A stretch of DNA of 64,000 nucleotides from the NCBI RefSeq assembly GCF_016634425.1, contig NZ_JAEPES010000003.1, positions 434,001-498,000 on the forward strand. The letters are read 5' to 3'. The position numbers and the translations under genes were made by a program. Of the stretch, positions 54,042 through 62,892 are shown piece after piece (position 1 is the first letter of the stretch; every line of letters begins with the position of its first letter). Under the pieces are notes generated by a model. That model was not told the DNA's origin. It did no database searches and saw only the letters and a program-made list of their open reading frames with translations. This DNA comes from Lacisediminihabitans changchengi (GTDB taxonomy: Bacteria; Actinomycetota; Actinomycetes; Actinomycetales; Microbacteriaceae).

Positions 54042-55201
54042 TACTTCGCTTCGCTTTCAGGGGTCGTGAAGGCCTTCGCGACGACGATGAGGTCGCGGAA
54101 CCGGTCGAATAGGTAGTTGGCGTCGTGGGGGCCGGCGGCGGCCTCCGGGTGGTACTGCACGGAGAAGGCGGGGATGTCGAGGGCGTTGAGGCCCTCCACT
54201 ACGTCGTCGTTGAGGTTGACGTGGCTCACCTCGACCCGGCCGAAGCCTGCGGGCGAGTCGAACGGTCCGTCGAGCGGGGCCTGCACGGCGAAACCGTGGT
54301 TGTGCGAGGTGATCTCGACCTTGCCCGTGGTCTTGTCGACCACCGGCTGGTTTATTCCGCGGTGGCCGAAAGGCAGCTTGTAGGTGTCGAGCCCGAGCGC
54401 ACGGCCGAGCAGCTGGTTGCCGAAGCAGATGCCGAAGAACGGGAGCCCGGCGCGCAGCCCGGCCCGCAACAGTTCGACGTGCTGGTCGGAGGCGGCCGGG
54501 TCGCCCGGACCGTTGGAGAAGAACAGCGCGTTCGGCTTGAGCTCGAGCAGCTCGGCCGCGGTGACCGACTGGGGTAGCACGACGACCTCGAGGCCGCGGG
54601 CCGCGAGGTAGCGGAGGGTGGATTCCTTCACGCCGAGGTCGAGCACCGCGACGGTGCCGATCTTCTCACCGTCTGCCTCGACCACGCGACGCTCGGTCAC
54701 CGAGACCTGGCCGGAGAGGTTCTGGCCGGTCATCTCGGCGCCGGCCCGCACGATGGCGAGCTGTTCTTCGGCGCTGAGCTCGGCATCCGCTCCCGAGAAT
54801 ATGCCGGAGCGCATCACGCCGGCGTCCCGCAGTCGCAGGGTGACCGCGCGGGTGTCGATGCCGCTGATGCCGACGACTCCCTCCGTCACCAGCTGGTCGT
54901 CGAGACTGCCGGTTGCCCGGTAATTGGAGACCACTCGGGAGGGGTCGCGCACGACGAAGCCCTCGACCCAGATGCGCCGGGATTCCGGGTCTTCGTCGTT
55001 CACGCCGGTGTTGCCGATGTGCGGAGCCGTCATGATGACGATCTGCCCCGCATACGACGGGTCGGTGATGGTCTCCTGGTAGCCGGTCATGCCGGTGGTG
55101 AAGACCGCCTCGCCGAGGCTGCGGCCTCGCGCTCCGTAGGCGTGGCCGGTGTAACGGGTGCCGTCCTCGAGGACGAAGAATGCCGGGTCGAAACGACTCA
55201 T
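54041..55201 (-). CDS. carA: Carbamoyl phosphate synthase small subunit
   Basis: 386 residues. The N-terminal CarA domain has [18 protein letters not shown] and [20 protein letters not shown]. The C-terminal class I glutaminase has [14 protein letters not shown], the nucleophile Cys in [13 protein letters not shown], and the His/Glu in [12 protein letters not shown]. It hydrolyses glutamine and channels ammonia to CarB. The start overlaps the preceding membrane-protein gene by 4 nt. Confidence 0.97.
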   Translation of the reverse strand: MSRFDPAFFVLEDGTRYTGHAYGARGRSLGEAVFTTGMTGYQETITDPSYAGQIVIMTAPHIGNTGVNDEDPESRRIWVEGFVVRDPSRVVSNYRATGSLDDQLVTEGVVGISGIDTRAVTLRLRDAGVMRSGIFSGADAELSAEEQLAIVRAGAEMTGQNLSGQVSVTERRVVEADGEKIGTVAVLDLGVKESTLRYLAARGLEVVVLPQSVTAAELLELKPNALFFSNGPGDPAASDQHVELLRAGLRAGLPFFGICFGNQLLGRALGLDTYKLPFGHRGINQPVVDKTTGKVEITSHNHGFAVQAPLDGPFDSPAGFGRVEVSHVNLNDDVVEGLNALDIPAFSVQYHPEAAAGPHDANYLFDRFRDLIVVAKAFTTPESEAK

Positions 55202-55719
55202 GATGCCTTTCCGGGCGTGGCCTCAGCGGGAATGAGTCCCGTGATGGCGTCGATCAGGGGGGTGAGGTCCGCGGGGTCGGTCACGCGGAAGAAGGAGTCG
55301 ACGTCGGTCGAGGTAGTGCCGTGCAGGGTCCAGGCGATGACCACCAGTCCCCCGCTCTCGACCACGCGGTCGATGGTGAAGGTGGCCCGCTCCACCGCGC
55401 GAAGGGCAGCCGAGGGGATGAATGCCTCCGGCGTTCCGGCGATGCCGAGGATCACGCCGGTCGTGGTGACCGTGATGGTCGCCCGACCGCGGAAGCCGAG
55501 CCCGCGGACGGCCACGCGATTGAGCGGTTCGTTGGCGAGGGTCGTGGCGGCATAGAAGCTCTCGGTGCTGAAGAGGGTGGCTCCCGGATTCGCCGGGACG
55601 GCATCCGGAACCCCGAGACTCGCGTGCCGACGCTGGCGTGCCCGCCAGCTGAGCACCATGCCGACGAGGGCGAGCAGGATGACGATGACGACGATCGTGG
55701 TCGAGGTGGTTCTATCCAC
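55198..55719 (-). CDS. Membrane-anchored PH-like domain protein in the pyr operon
   Basis: 173 residues. One N-terminal transmembrane helix ([20 protein letters not shown]) is followed by basic RARQRR and a beta-rich domain with [20 protein letters not shown] and [13 protein letters not shown] protein of this type lies between pyrC and carA in many actinobacteria, including mycobacteria (Rv1382). Function unknown. Position and overlaps (8 nt with pyrC, 4 nt with carA) tie it to pyrimidine synthesis or simply to the shared transcript. Confidence 0.78.
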   Translation of the reverse strand: MDRTTSTTIVVIVILLALVGMVLSWRARQRRHASLGVPDAVPANPGATLFSTESFYAATTLANEPLNRVAVRGLGFRGRATITVTTTGVILGIAGTPEAFIPSAALRAVERATFTIDRVVESGGLVVIAWTLHGTTSTDVDSFFRVTDPADLTPLIDAITGLIPAEATPGKAS

Positions 55720-57058
55720 GCAGGCTCACCGCCTGCGGGTTCGTGCGAGCGAACCCCGCGATGGTCTCAGCGTCGACCAGTTCACCGTCGCGCACCGTGA
55801 CGTAGCCGCGATGCACGGTGGTGAGCACGCGCCCCGGCAGCGGCATCGACAGGTAGGGCGAGTTGATGCCCTTGCCGTGCAGGTCGCTCAGGCCGAAGAC
55901 GCGGCTCGCGTTCGTGTCGTAGAGCGTGAACTCGGCGGGGGCTCCGACCGCGATGCCGAACTCGTAGCCGGGAACCAGACCGATCTCGGCCGGCACTCGG
56001 GAGAGCACCCGGGCGACATCTTCCCAACCGAGCATGCCGGTGTCGACGACGGATGCCTGCACCACACTCAGCGCGGACTCGAGGCCGACCATGCCGAAGG
56101 CGGCAGCTCCCCACTCGCAGTCTTTCGCCTCGACCGGATGCGGAGCGTGGTCGGTGGCGACGATGTCGATGGTTCCGTCGGCGAGGCCCTCGCGCAGCGC
56201 GAGCACATCCTCCTCCGAGCGGAGCGGCGGGTTGACCTTGTACCGGGAGTCGTAGCTCGACACCGGCTGCTCGGTGAGCAGCAGGTGGTGCGGGGTGACC
56301 TCGGCGGTCACGTCGATCCCGCGAGCCTTGGCCCAGCGCACGACGTCGACCGAGCCGGCGGTGGAGACGTGGCAGATGTGCAGGCGGGCGCCGACGTGTT
56401 GGGCGAGCAGCACATCGCGGGCGATGATCGATTCCTCGGCGACTGCGGGCCACCCGGCCAGCCCGAGTTCGCCCGACAGTGTGCCCTCGTTCATCTGGGC
56501 ACCCTCGGTGAGCCTGGGCTCTTGCGCGTGCTGGGCGACGACGCCGCCGAAGGTGCTGACGTACTCGAGCGCACGGCGCATCAGCAGGGCGTCTGAGACA
56601 CACTTGCCGTCGTCGGAGAACACCCGCACTCGGGCGCGGCTGCCGGCCATGGCGCCGATCTCGCTGAGCTGCTGCCCCTCGAGCCCCACGGTGACCGCAC
56701 CGATCGGGCGCACCGTGACGTAGCCGGCGTCCTCGCCGAGGCGCTGCACCTGCTCGACGACCCCGGCCGTATCGGAGACGGGTGACGTGTTCGCCATGGC
56801 GTGCACCGTGGTGAAGCCGCCGATGGCCGCTGCCCGCGAACCTGTGAGTACCGTCTCGCTCTGCTCGAAGCCGGGCTCGCGCAGATGCGTGTGGAGGTCG
56901 ACCAGGCCCGGAAGCGCCAGGAGGCCGTCGGCGTGGATGATCTCGGCCGCCGCATCCGAGAGGTTGCTGCCCAGCTCGGCGATTCGGCCGTCACGCACCA
57001 GGATGTCGCTGCCGCTGCCGTCGGCAAGCGTTGCGCCCTTGACGAGGATGGTGGTCAT
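55712..57058 (-). CDS. pyrC: Dihydroorotase
   Basis: 448 residues, class I amidohydrolase barrel. It cyclises carbamoyl aspartate to dihydroorotate. The HxH metal pair is in [18 protein letters not shown]. Further metal ligands sit near [10 protein letters not shown], and the catalytic Asp is in [18 protein letters not shown]. The ATG overlaps the pyrB stop by 4 nt. Confidence 0.96.
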   Translation of the reverse strand: MTTILVKGATLADGSGSDILVRDGRIAELGSNLSDAAAEIIHADGLLALPGLVDLHTHLREPGFEQSETVLTGSRAAAIGGFTTVHAMANTSPVSDTAGVVEQVQRLGEDAGYVTVRPIGAVTVGLEGQQLSEIGAMAGSRARVRVFSDDGKCVSDALLMRRALEYVSTFGGVVAQHAQEPRLTEGAQMNEGTLSGELGLAGWPAVAEESIIARDVLLAQHVGARLHICHVSTAGSVDVVRWAKARGIDVTAEVTPHHLLLTEQPVSSYDSRYKVNPPLRSEEDVLALREGLADGTIDIVATDHAPHPVEAKDCEWGAAAFGMVGLESALSVVQASVVDTGMLGWEDVARVLSRVPAEIGLVPGYEFGIAVGAPAEFTLYDTNASRVFGLSDLHGKGINSPYLSMPLPGRVLTTVHRGYVTVRDGELVDAETIAGFARTNPQAVSLRG

Positions 57059-58041
57059 CGGTTGCTCCCTGCGTGACTGACGGATGTGGATTCGGCGAGC
57101 CCCCGCTGCCCGGACAGCGCGAGGTACAGCACTGCCATCCGCACCGAGACGCCGTTGGCGACCTGTTCGAGCACCGTCGAGCGCGGCGAATCCGCCGCTC
57201 CGGACGAGATCTCGAGGCCACGGTTCATCGGGCCAGGGTGCATGACGATGCTATCCGCGGCGAGCCGGGCGAGCCGCTCGTCGCCGAGACCCCACTGCCG
57301 CGAGTACTCGCGAGCGTTGGGGAAGAAGGCGGCGTGCATCCGCTCGCTCTGGATGCGCAGCATCATCACCACGTCGGGGATGGCATCGAGCGCCTCATCG
57401 AGGTCGTAGGTCACCGCGACCGGCCAGTCTCGCACTCCTACCGGAAGCAGCGTTGCTGGGGCGACCAGGGTGACCTCGGCGCCGAGGGTCGAGAGCAGCC
57501 AGACGTTCGAGCGAGCCACACGGGAGTGAAGGATGTCCCCGACGATGGTCACCGACACCCCGTCGAGCGCCCGACCGCGCGAGCCTCGACCGTGCAGCCG
57601 GCGCCGGATGGTGAAGGCGTCGAGCAGCGCCTGGGTGGGGTGCTCGTGGGTGCCGTCGCCGGCGTTGATGATCGCCGCATCGATCCAGGCTGACTGGGCG
57701 AGAACCAGGGGCGCTCCAGATGCGCCGTGCCGGATGACCACGGCATCCGCACCGATAGCAGCGAGGGTCTGCGCGGTGTCTTTGAGGCTCTCGCCCTTGG
57801 AGACGCTCGACCCCTTCGCCGAGAAGTTGATCACGTCCGCGCTCAGCCGCTTGGCCGCGGCCTCGAACGAGATGCGGGTGCGCGTGGAGTCCTCGAAGAA
57901 GAGATTGACGACGGTCTTGCCGCGCAGGGTCGGGAGTTTGCGCACCTCACGGTCGGCGACATCCGCCATGTCTTCGGCGACGTCGAGAATGGCGATGGCC
58001 TCGTCGCGGCCGAGGTCGCGGGTGCTGAGCAGGTGTCTCAC
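57055..58041 (-). CDS. pyrB: Aspartate carbamoyltransferase catalytic subunit
   Basis: 328 residues. It makes carbamoyl aspartate. The carbamoyl phosphate site is [48 protein letters not shown] and [11 protein letters not shown] are the other conserved blocks. There is no regulatory PyrI gene, as usual outside the proteobacteria. The GTG start overlaps the pyrR stop by 4 nt. Confidence 0.97.
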   Translation of the reverse strand: MRHLLSTRDLGRDEAIAILDVAEDMADVADREVRKLPTLRGKTVVNLFFEDSTRTRISFEAAAKRLSADVINFSAKGSSVSKGESLKDTAQTLAAIGADAVVIRHGASGAPLVLAQSAWIDAAIINAGDGTHEHPTQALLDAFTIRRRLHGRGSRGRALDGVSVTIVGDILHSRVARSNVWLLSTLGAEVTLVAPATLLPVGVRDWPVAVTYDLDEALDAIPDVVMMLRIQSERMHAAFFPNAREYSRQWGLGDERLARLAADSIVMHPGPMNRGLEISSGAADSPRSTVLEQVANGVSVRMAVLYLALSGQRGLAESTSVSHAGSNR

Positions 58042-58634
58042 GATGCTGCTCCTTCCGCGCGCTCATCGATACGCGGTCCATCGATGCTGGGTCCGTCGAT
58101 GCTGGGTCCATCGATACTGACGAACTCGTCGCCGTCGATCTCGGTCAGATGCACGTTGATGCGCTCGGAGCGCGATGAGGGCAGATTCTTGCCGACGAAG
58201 TCCGGGCGGATAGGCAACTCCCGATGACCGCGATCGACCAGGGTGGCCAGGCGCACGAAGCGCGGGCGGCCGATCGCCTGCAGCGCGTCGAGAGCAGCAC
58301 GAATGGTGCGGCCCGAGTAGAGCACGTCATCGACGAGTACGACGACCGCGCCGTCGATGCCATCGGCCGGCATCTGGGTCGGTGCGGGGCTGCGAGTCGG
58401 ATTGCGGTCAAGATCGTCGCGGTACATCGTCACGTCGAGCGTGCCGAGCGCCACCTGCTGATCGGACACCGATCGGATGATCTCGGCAATTCGCTCCGCC
58501 AGCACGATGCCGCGCGTCGGAATGCCGAGGATCACGAGCCTGTCGCCGTCGCGGACCGATTCGAGGATCTCGTGGGAGATGCGGGTCAACGCGCGGGTGA
58601 TATCAGCTTGCTGAAGCACGATTCGTGCGGGCAA
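58038..58634 (-). CDS. pyrR: Bifunctional PyrR: pyr operon regulator / uracil phosphoribosyltransferase
   Basis: 198 residues from TTG at 58634, fixed by a strong AAGGAGGT site 5 nt upstream. The PRPP-binding motif is [34 protein letters not shown] and [21 protein letters not shown] are PyrR family blocks. It binds pyr leader RNA in response to UMP and represses the downstream genes, and may also convert uracil to UMP. The C-terminus is extended by a repeat of five residues (PSIDG three times) encoded by a 15-bp tandem repeat, which family members usually lack. Confidence 0.95.
   Translation of the reverse strand: MPARIVLQQADITRALTRISHEILESVRDGDRLVILGIPTRGIVLAERIAEIIRSVSDQQVALGTLDVTMYRDDLDRNPTRSPAPTQMPADGIDGAVVVLVDDVLYSGRTIRAALDALQAIGRPRFVRLATLVDRGHRELPIRPDFVGKNLPSSRSERINVHLTEIDGDEFVSIDGPSIDGPSIDGPRIDERAEGAAS
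58066..58110. repeat. Three 15-bp tandem repeats at the 3' end of pyrR
   Basis: Units at 58066-58080, 58081-58095 and 58096-58110 (TCGATGCTGGGTCCR, the first being TCGATACGCGGTCCA). They are in frame and encode [10 protein letters not shown] repeats just before the PyrR stop at 58038. The last two units differ at one base. Confidence 0.85.
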
Positions 58635-58636
58635 TC

Positions 58637-58691
58637 TGACCTCCTTCCCCGCCTCACAGGACGGAAGTTAAAGGATGTCTGGATGACTCAA
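58637..58691 (-). promoter_or_regulatory. pyrR leader: probable PyrR-binding site over the ribosome site, and weak promoter
   Basis: In the coding direction the leader reads CCGTCCTGTGAGGCGG then GGAAGGAGGTCAG directly before the TTG of pyrR. The TCCTGTGAGGC core, followed closely by GGAGG, resembles PyrR-binding loops and the translational-repression leaders proposed for actinobacterial pyr operons. Binding here would hide the ribosome site. TTGAGT (58686-58691) and TAACTT (58665-58670), 15 bp apart, are a possible promoter with short spacing. The binding-site role is inference from similarity. Confidence 0.5.
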
Positions 58692-58762
58692 CCCTACCCG
58701 ATCCGTGAGCGGCCTCCTGCCCACTCGCCGCCCCACACTCCGCCACCTACTCCGCCCACTCT

Positions 58763-58850
58763 CTTCCGAAATGAAGGCAAAACTAGGCGCCCGCCGGAGT
58801 GTCGACGCCGACACACCGACCGTCGCGGAACGTTTCCTTCATTTCGGAAG
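58763..58850. repeat. 88-bp palindromic element (CTTCCGAAA family, copy B)
   Basis: The perfect 15-bp ends CTTCCGAAATGAAGG (58763-58777) and CCTTCATTTCGGAAG (58836-58850) are identical to those of copy A. An inner hairpin GTGTCG/CGACAC (58799-58804 and 58809-58814) is present. It lies between the nusB stop and the pyrR leader and could end the efp-nusB transcript. Confidence 0.9.
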
Positions 58851-58897
58851 GGGAGATCAGCGATCGCGAGAGTAGGAGTGCGGTCGCGCGGAAGGGC

Positions 58898-59311
58898 TCA
58901 GGCGCGGGTTTGGGCGATGCGGCCGAGGAGGCCGTTCACGAAGCTGCCCGAATCGTCGGTGCTGAGCGACTTGGCCGCCTCCACCGCCTCGTCGATGGCC
59001 ACGCCATCCGGCACCTCGTCGTTGAACAGGATCTCCCAGATACCGATGCGGATGATCGCACGGTCGGTGACGGGCATCCGATTGATGGTCCAGCCCTGCG
59101 CATAGGTCTCGATCAGCTCGTCGATCTCGTCGCCGTGCTCGGCGATCCCCTCGACGATCTGGCGCGCATAGATCCAGGAGTTCCAGCGGTTCGGATCTGC
59201 CTTGGCCCGTTCGGCCTCCATCTCGATCGCCTGATTGAGGGAGATCTCGCGGAGGTCTGCGCCGTACAGCAGGTCGATGGCGCGCTTACGCGCCTTCGTC
59301 CGTGCGCTCAT
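58898..59311 (-). CDS. nusB: Transcription antitermination factor NusB
   Basis: 137 residues, all-helical. RTKARKRAIDLLYGADLREI is the N-terminal RNA-binding Arg-rich helix. IDELIETYAQGWTINRMPVTDRAIIRIGIWEILF and VAIDEAVEAAKSLSTDDSGSFVNGLLG are the family blocks. With NusE it binds boxA RNA in rRNA operons. It starts 1 nt inside the efp stop (TAATG). Confidence 0.96.
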   Translation of the reverse strand: MSARTKARKRAIDLLYGADLREISLNQAIEMEAERAKADPNRWNSWIYARQIVEGIAEHGDEIDELIETYAQGWTINRMPVTDRAIIRIGIWEILFNDEVPDGVAIDEAVEAAKSLSTDDSGSFVNGLLGRIAQTRA

Positions 59312-59871
59312 TAGTTGACGCGGCCGAGGTAGCTGCCGTCGCGGGTGTCGACCTTGACCTTGGTACCGGTCTCGAGGAACAGCGGAACCTGGATCTGGTA
59401 TCCGGTCTCGACGGTCGCGGGCTTGGTGCCACCCGTGGAGCGGTCGCCCTGCAGGCCGGGCTCCGTGTAGGTGATCTCCAGCGTGACGGATGCCGGCAGC
59501 TCGACGTAGAGCGGAGCCTCGTTGTGCAGCGCGATCGTCACGTTCTGGTTCTCGAGCATGAAGTTGGCAGCGTCACCGACCTGCGCGGCGGTCAGGGTGA
59601 TCTGGTCGTAGTTTCCCACGTCCATGAAGACGTAGTTCTCGCCGTCCGCGTAGAGGTACTGGAACTCGGAGCGGTCGACCGTCTCGGTCTCGATCTTCGC
59701 GCCGGCGTTGAACGTGCGGTCGACAACCTTGCCACTCATGACGTTCTTGACCTTGGTGCGAACGAACGCCCCACCCTTGCCGGGCTTGACGTGCTGGAAG
59801 TCGATCACGGTCCAGAGCTGGCCGTCCATGTTGAGAACGACGCCGTTCCTGATGTCAGCGGTAGAGGCCAT
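59311..59871 (-). CDS. efp: Elongation factor P
   Basis: 186 residues, three beta-barrel domains. It relieves ribosome stalling on proline runs. The loop that reaches the peptidyl-transferase centre is [11 protein letters not shown], with Lys at the tip. The C-terminal signature is the segment [20 protein letters not shown]. No EpmA- or YmfI-type modification gene is visible nearby. It lies between aroQ and nusB, a common actinobacterial order. Confidence 0.97.
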   Translation of the reverse strand: MASTADIRNGVVLNMDGQLWTVIDFQHVKPGKGGAFVRTKVKNVMSGKVVDRTFNAGAKIETETVDRSEFQYLYADGENYVFMDVGNYDQITLTAAQVGDAANFMLENQNVTIALHNEAPLYVELPASVTLEITYTEPGLQGDRSTGGTKPATVETGYQIQVPLFLETGTKVKVDTRDGSYLGRVN

Positions 59872-59971
59872 GACTGTGAATCCGTATCTATGAGGAATGG
59901 TGAAGTTGGGGAAGGAAGCGATCCCGCAAGGGGAAACCAGCTATGAAGTCTACCCGGTATCCGAGCCCGCG

Positions 59972-60412
59972 TTATCCGAGCTTGAGGTCGATCGCGCGGA
60001 TGGCCAGCCGGTAGGAGTCGAACCCGAAGCCCGCGATGATCCCGGTCGCGACGCCGGAGATCACGCTGGTGTGCCGGAAGGCCTCCCGCGAGTGCGGGTT
60101 CGAGATGTGCACCTCGATGAGGATCAGGCCCGCTTTCGAGACCAGAGCCGCGGCATCCCGCAGCCCGTACGAGTAGTGCGTGAAGGCTGCGGGATTCAGG
60201 ATGACCGGGCAGCCTCGATCTACCGCCTCGTGCAGCCAGGAGATCAGTTCGGCCTCGTCGTCGGTCTGACGCAGGTCGAGGTCGTATCCAGGAGGGGCAG
60301 CCTCGCTCAGTTCGGCCCGCAGATCTTCGAGGGTTCCGCTGCCGTACACCTCGGGCTCACGAGAACCGAGGCGGCCGAGGTTGGGGCCGTTGAGGACGAG
60401 GATGCTGGGCAT
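59972..60412 (-). CDS. aroQ: 3-dehydroquinate dehydratase, type II
   Basis: 146 residues. It dehydrates 3-dehydroquinate to 3-dehydroshikimate. The signature VLNGPNLGRLGSREPEVYG has the active-site Arg/Tyr loop. ILNPAAFTHYSYGLRDA and LIEVHISNPHSREAFRH hold the Asn, His and Glu of the type II site. A 9-nt direct repeat (TATCCGAGC at 59958 and 59973, period 15) overlaps its TAA stop. Confidence 0.96.
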   Translation of the reverse strand: MPSILVLNGPNLGRLGSREPEVYGSGTLEDLRAELSEAAPPGYDLDLRQTDDEAELISWLHEAVDRGCPVILNPAAFTHYSYGLRDAAALVSKAGLILIEVHISNPHSREAFRHTSVISGVATGIIAGFGFDSYRLAIRAIDLKLG

Positions 60413-60448
60413 GCTGCGAGCATATCGGCGCTGCTCAGCCCTAGCTCA

Positions 60449-61201
60449 CTACCGGTACGTGCTGAAGCCGCCGTCGGCCTTCAGCAGCTGCCCGCTGATC
60501 CAGCCCCCGCGCTCGGAGAGCAGAAACGACACGAGGGCCGCGATGTCCGCCGGGGTACCGAGACGGCCGGCCGGGGTCTGCTCGATCCCCCATTCGCGGA
60601 TCTGCTGGGTCATCCACCCGGTGTCGATCGGGCCGGGGTTCAGCAGATTGGCGCTGATGCCGAGCGGCCCGAACTCCGCCGCGGCGGCTCGCACCAATCG
60701 ATCGAGGGCGCCCTTGCTCGCCCCGTAGGCGATCTCGCCATCGATCGCGTCGCTCGTGAGAGCGACGATGCGCCCGGAGGTGCCGATGAATCGCCGGGCG
60801 AGTTCTCGCATCAGCAGCCAGCTCGCGCGCGTGTTCACCGCGAAGTGCCGGTCGAAGCCCTCGATCGTCTCCGTGAGCAGCGTGGCGTTGACGCTGTGGG
60901 CGTGGCTGAGAACCAGCGCGCTGACCGGTCCGAGCGTCTCGGCGACATCGAAGACGGCGGTGGCGACCTCCGGCTCGGCGAGGTCGGCGTTGATGGCGAG
61001 GGTCTGCGCGCCGAGGGCGCGCAGACTCTCCTCGATTCCCTTGACATCGCCAGCGCCGCCGTTCAGGGTGGCGTCGTATTCAGCGTTGTAGACGAAGGCG
61101 ATGTCCCAGCCGTCCCGGGCCAGCTGCTCGGCGATTCCGGCGGCGATGCCGATGCTTCTGCCCAGTCCGGTGAGCAGCACAATCGGACGTGAGGATTCCA
61201 T
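60449..61201 (-). CDS. SDR-family NAD(P)-dependent oxidoreductase
   Basis: 250 residues, classical short-chain dehydrogenase. The cofactor loop is VLLTGLGRSIGIAAGIAEQL. NTRASWLLMRELARRFIG and the catalytic pair Y-x-x-x-K in IAYGASKGALDRLVRAAAAE follow. The Ser is in RIVALTSDAIDG, slightly off the usual position. NPGPIDTGWM and the C-terminal WISGQLLKADGGFS are typical of FabG-like proteins. The substrate is unknown. It sits between aroQ and aroB, an unusual guest in an aro cluster. Confidence 0.87.
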   Translation of the reverse strand: MESSRPIVLLTGLGRSIGIAAGIAEQLARDGWDIAFVYNAEYDATLNGGAGDVKGIEESLRALGAQTLAINADLAEPEVATAVFDVAETLGPVSALVLSHAHSVNATLLTETIEGFDRHFAVNTRASWLLMRELARRFIGTSGRIVALTSDAIDGEIAYGASKGALDRLVRAAAAEFGPLGISANLLNPGPIDTGWMTQQIREWGIEQTPAGRLGTPADIAALVSFLLSERGGWISGQLLKADGGFSTYR

Positions 61202-61227
61202 GCGCTCAGGCTAGCGCCCGACCCGCC

Positions 61228-61295
61228 GGTCGAGCAGCGAGGCCCCGATTTCGATACGCGTACGCCGTAGACGGCGTGCGCTACTCAATCAGCGG
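61228..61295. repeat. GGTCGAGTAGCGC-family intergenic repeat
   Basis: A half copy (GGTCGAGCAGCGAGGCC) at 61228-61244 is followed by ATTTCGATACGCG to GCGCTACTCAATCAGCG (61248-61295), with an inner TACGCCGT/ACGGCGT stem. It fills most of the 99 bp between the aroB stop and the SDR start. It is the same family as the copies near 35.1 and 35.7 kb. Confidence 0.75.
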
Positions 61296-61300
61296 CAGCG

Positions 61301-62374
61301 CTACAGGCCGATCTCCTGGTAGGCCGCGAACAGCAGGCTCTCATCCGGACCGGTGAGCACGGTCGGCTTGGCGATGTCGTCGAGCACGATGAAGCGCAGC
61401 ATGCTGCCGCGCGCCTTCTTGTCCCGCTTCATCACCGAGAGCAGGGTCTGCCAGCGCCCGGCCGGGTAGCCGATCGGCAGTTGCAGAGACGTGAGGATGC
61501 TGCGGTGCCGATCCACGACCGCATCCGACAGCCGTCCGGTGAGCCGGCCCAGCTCCGCCGCGTACACCATACCGATGGCGACGGCAGCGCCGTGCCGCCA
61601 CTGGAACCGCTCCGCGTACTCGATCGCGTGCCCGAGCGTGTGACCGTAATTCAGGATCTCGCGTAGCCCGTGCTCGGTAAAGTCCTCGCCGACGACGCGG
61701 GCCTTCAGCGCGATGGAGAGCTCCACCATGCGACGGAACTCCTCGCTCTGCGGGTTCGTCGCGACATCCACATCCCGCTCGATGATGTCGAGGATCTCGG
61801 GTTCGGCGATGAACCCGGCCTTGACCACCTCGCCGAAGCCGGCCAGAATCTCCATCTGGCTCAGCCCGTCGAGCGTGTCGAGATCGACCAGCACGGCGGA
61901 CGGAGCGTAGAACGCCCCGACCAGGTTCTTGCCCTCGTTGGTATTGATGCCGGTCTTGCCGCCGATCGAGGCATCGACCATGCCGAGCAGGGTGGTGGGG
62001 ACCTGAATGAGGCGCACACCGCGCAGCCAGGTGGCCGCCACGAAGCCGGCCAGGTCGGTCACCGCACCGCCGCCGAAACCGATGACGAGGTCGGAGCGAG
62101 TGAAGTCCGACTGCCCGAGGATCTGCCAACAGAACGCCGCGACCTCGACCCGCTTGCCGGTCTCGGCATCCGGAACCTCGGCCAGGAGAACCTCATATCG
62201 GTCGCTGAGCGACGAACGCAGCTTCTCGGCACGGGCCCCGAGCGTGGGCGGGTGCACGATCAGCACCTTGCGGACGTCCGGTCCGATCAACTCGGGCAGT
62301 TGGCCGAGGATGCCGCGTCCGACGAGAACGTCGTACGAGTCGGTGCCGGGAACGGTGATGATGCTGGTGCTCAT
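61301..62374 (-). CDS. aroB: 3-dehydroquinate synthase
   Basis: 357 residues from the ATG at 62374, overlapping the aroK stop by 4 nt. It converts DAHP to 3-dehydroquinate with NAD+ and a divalent metal. The NAD loop is LVIGFGGGAVTDLAGFVAATWLRG. VPTTLLGMVDASIGGKTGIN contains the substrate Lys. GEVVKAGFI and NYGHTLGHAIEYAERF carry the metal-binding Glu and His residues. A longer frame runs on into aroK but is not conserved. Confidence 0.96.
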   Translation of the reverse strand: MSTSIITVPGTDSYDVLVGRGILGQLPELIGPDVRKVLIVHPPTLGARAEKLRSSLSDRYEVLLAEVPDAETGKRVEVAAFCWQILGQSDFTRSDLVIGFGGGAVTDLAGFVAATWLRGVRLIQVPTTLLGMVDASIGGKTGINTNEGKNLVGAFYAPSAVLVDLDTLDGLSQMEILAGFGEVVKAGFIAEPEILDIIERDVDVATNPQSEEFRRMVELSIALKARVVGEDFTEHGLREILNYGHTLGHAIEYAERFQWRHGAAVAIGMVYAAELGRLTGRLSDAVVDRHRSILTSLQLPIGYPAGRWQTLLSVMKRDKKARGSMLRFIVLDDIAKPTVLTGPDESLLFAAYQEIGL

Positions 62375-62892
62375 GGTGCTTCCTCTGTGAGTACCGGGGC
62401 CTCGACCCAGGCCGCGATCTCCGCCGCGATGTGCTCGATGGGGCGATGGCTGGTGTCCCAGGTGCGCGTCGCCAGACGTTCGTAGGTTTCGCGTCGCGCC
62501 TCGACCAGCGCCGACCACGATGCGATGCCGTCGGCGACCAGCGGCCGCTTCGACCCGGCGATGCGGGCCTCGACGGCCTCGGGACTCACCGTGATCAGCG
62601 CGACGCGCAGTCGTGCAAGCTCGCGTTGGGTGTCCCGGTCGAGCACCGCTCCCCCGCCGAGCGACACCACTGCGCGCTCGGTGAGCGCCTGCGCGACGAC
62701 CTCGCGTTCGAAACGACGGAAGGCGACCTCGCCCTGCTCGCCAAAGATCTGCGCGATCGGACCATGCTGGGCGACGATACGGCGGTCGGTGTCGATGAAG
62801 TCTGTGCGCAGGATGCGCGCGACGCGCTTGCCCAACCGGGTCTTGCCCGCACCGGGCGGGCCGATCAGCACGACGTGTGGCGCCGGGCTCAC
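62371..62892 (-). CDS. aroK: Shikimate kinase
   Basis: 173 residues, NMP-kinase fold. It phosphorylates shikimate with ATP. The Walker A motif is [27 protein letters not shown] binds shikimate and Mg2+, [12 protein letters not shown] contains the substrate Arg, and [11 protein letters not shown] is the conserved GGG loop. R-P-L in SKRPLVADG marks the lid/adenine site. It overlaps aroC by 4 nt and aroB by 4 nt. Confidence 0.95.
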   Translation of the reverse strand: MSPAPHVVLIGPPGAGKTRLGKRVARILRTDFIDTDRRIVAQHGPIAQIFGEQGEVAFRRFEREVVAQALTERAVVSLGGGAVLDRDTQRELARLRVALITVSPEAVEARIAGSKRPLVADGIASWSALVEARRETYERLATRTWDTSHRPIEHIAAEIAAWVEAPVLTEEAP

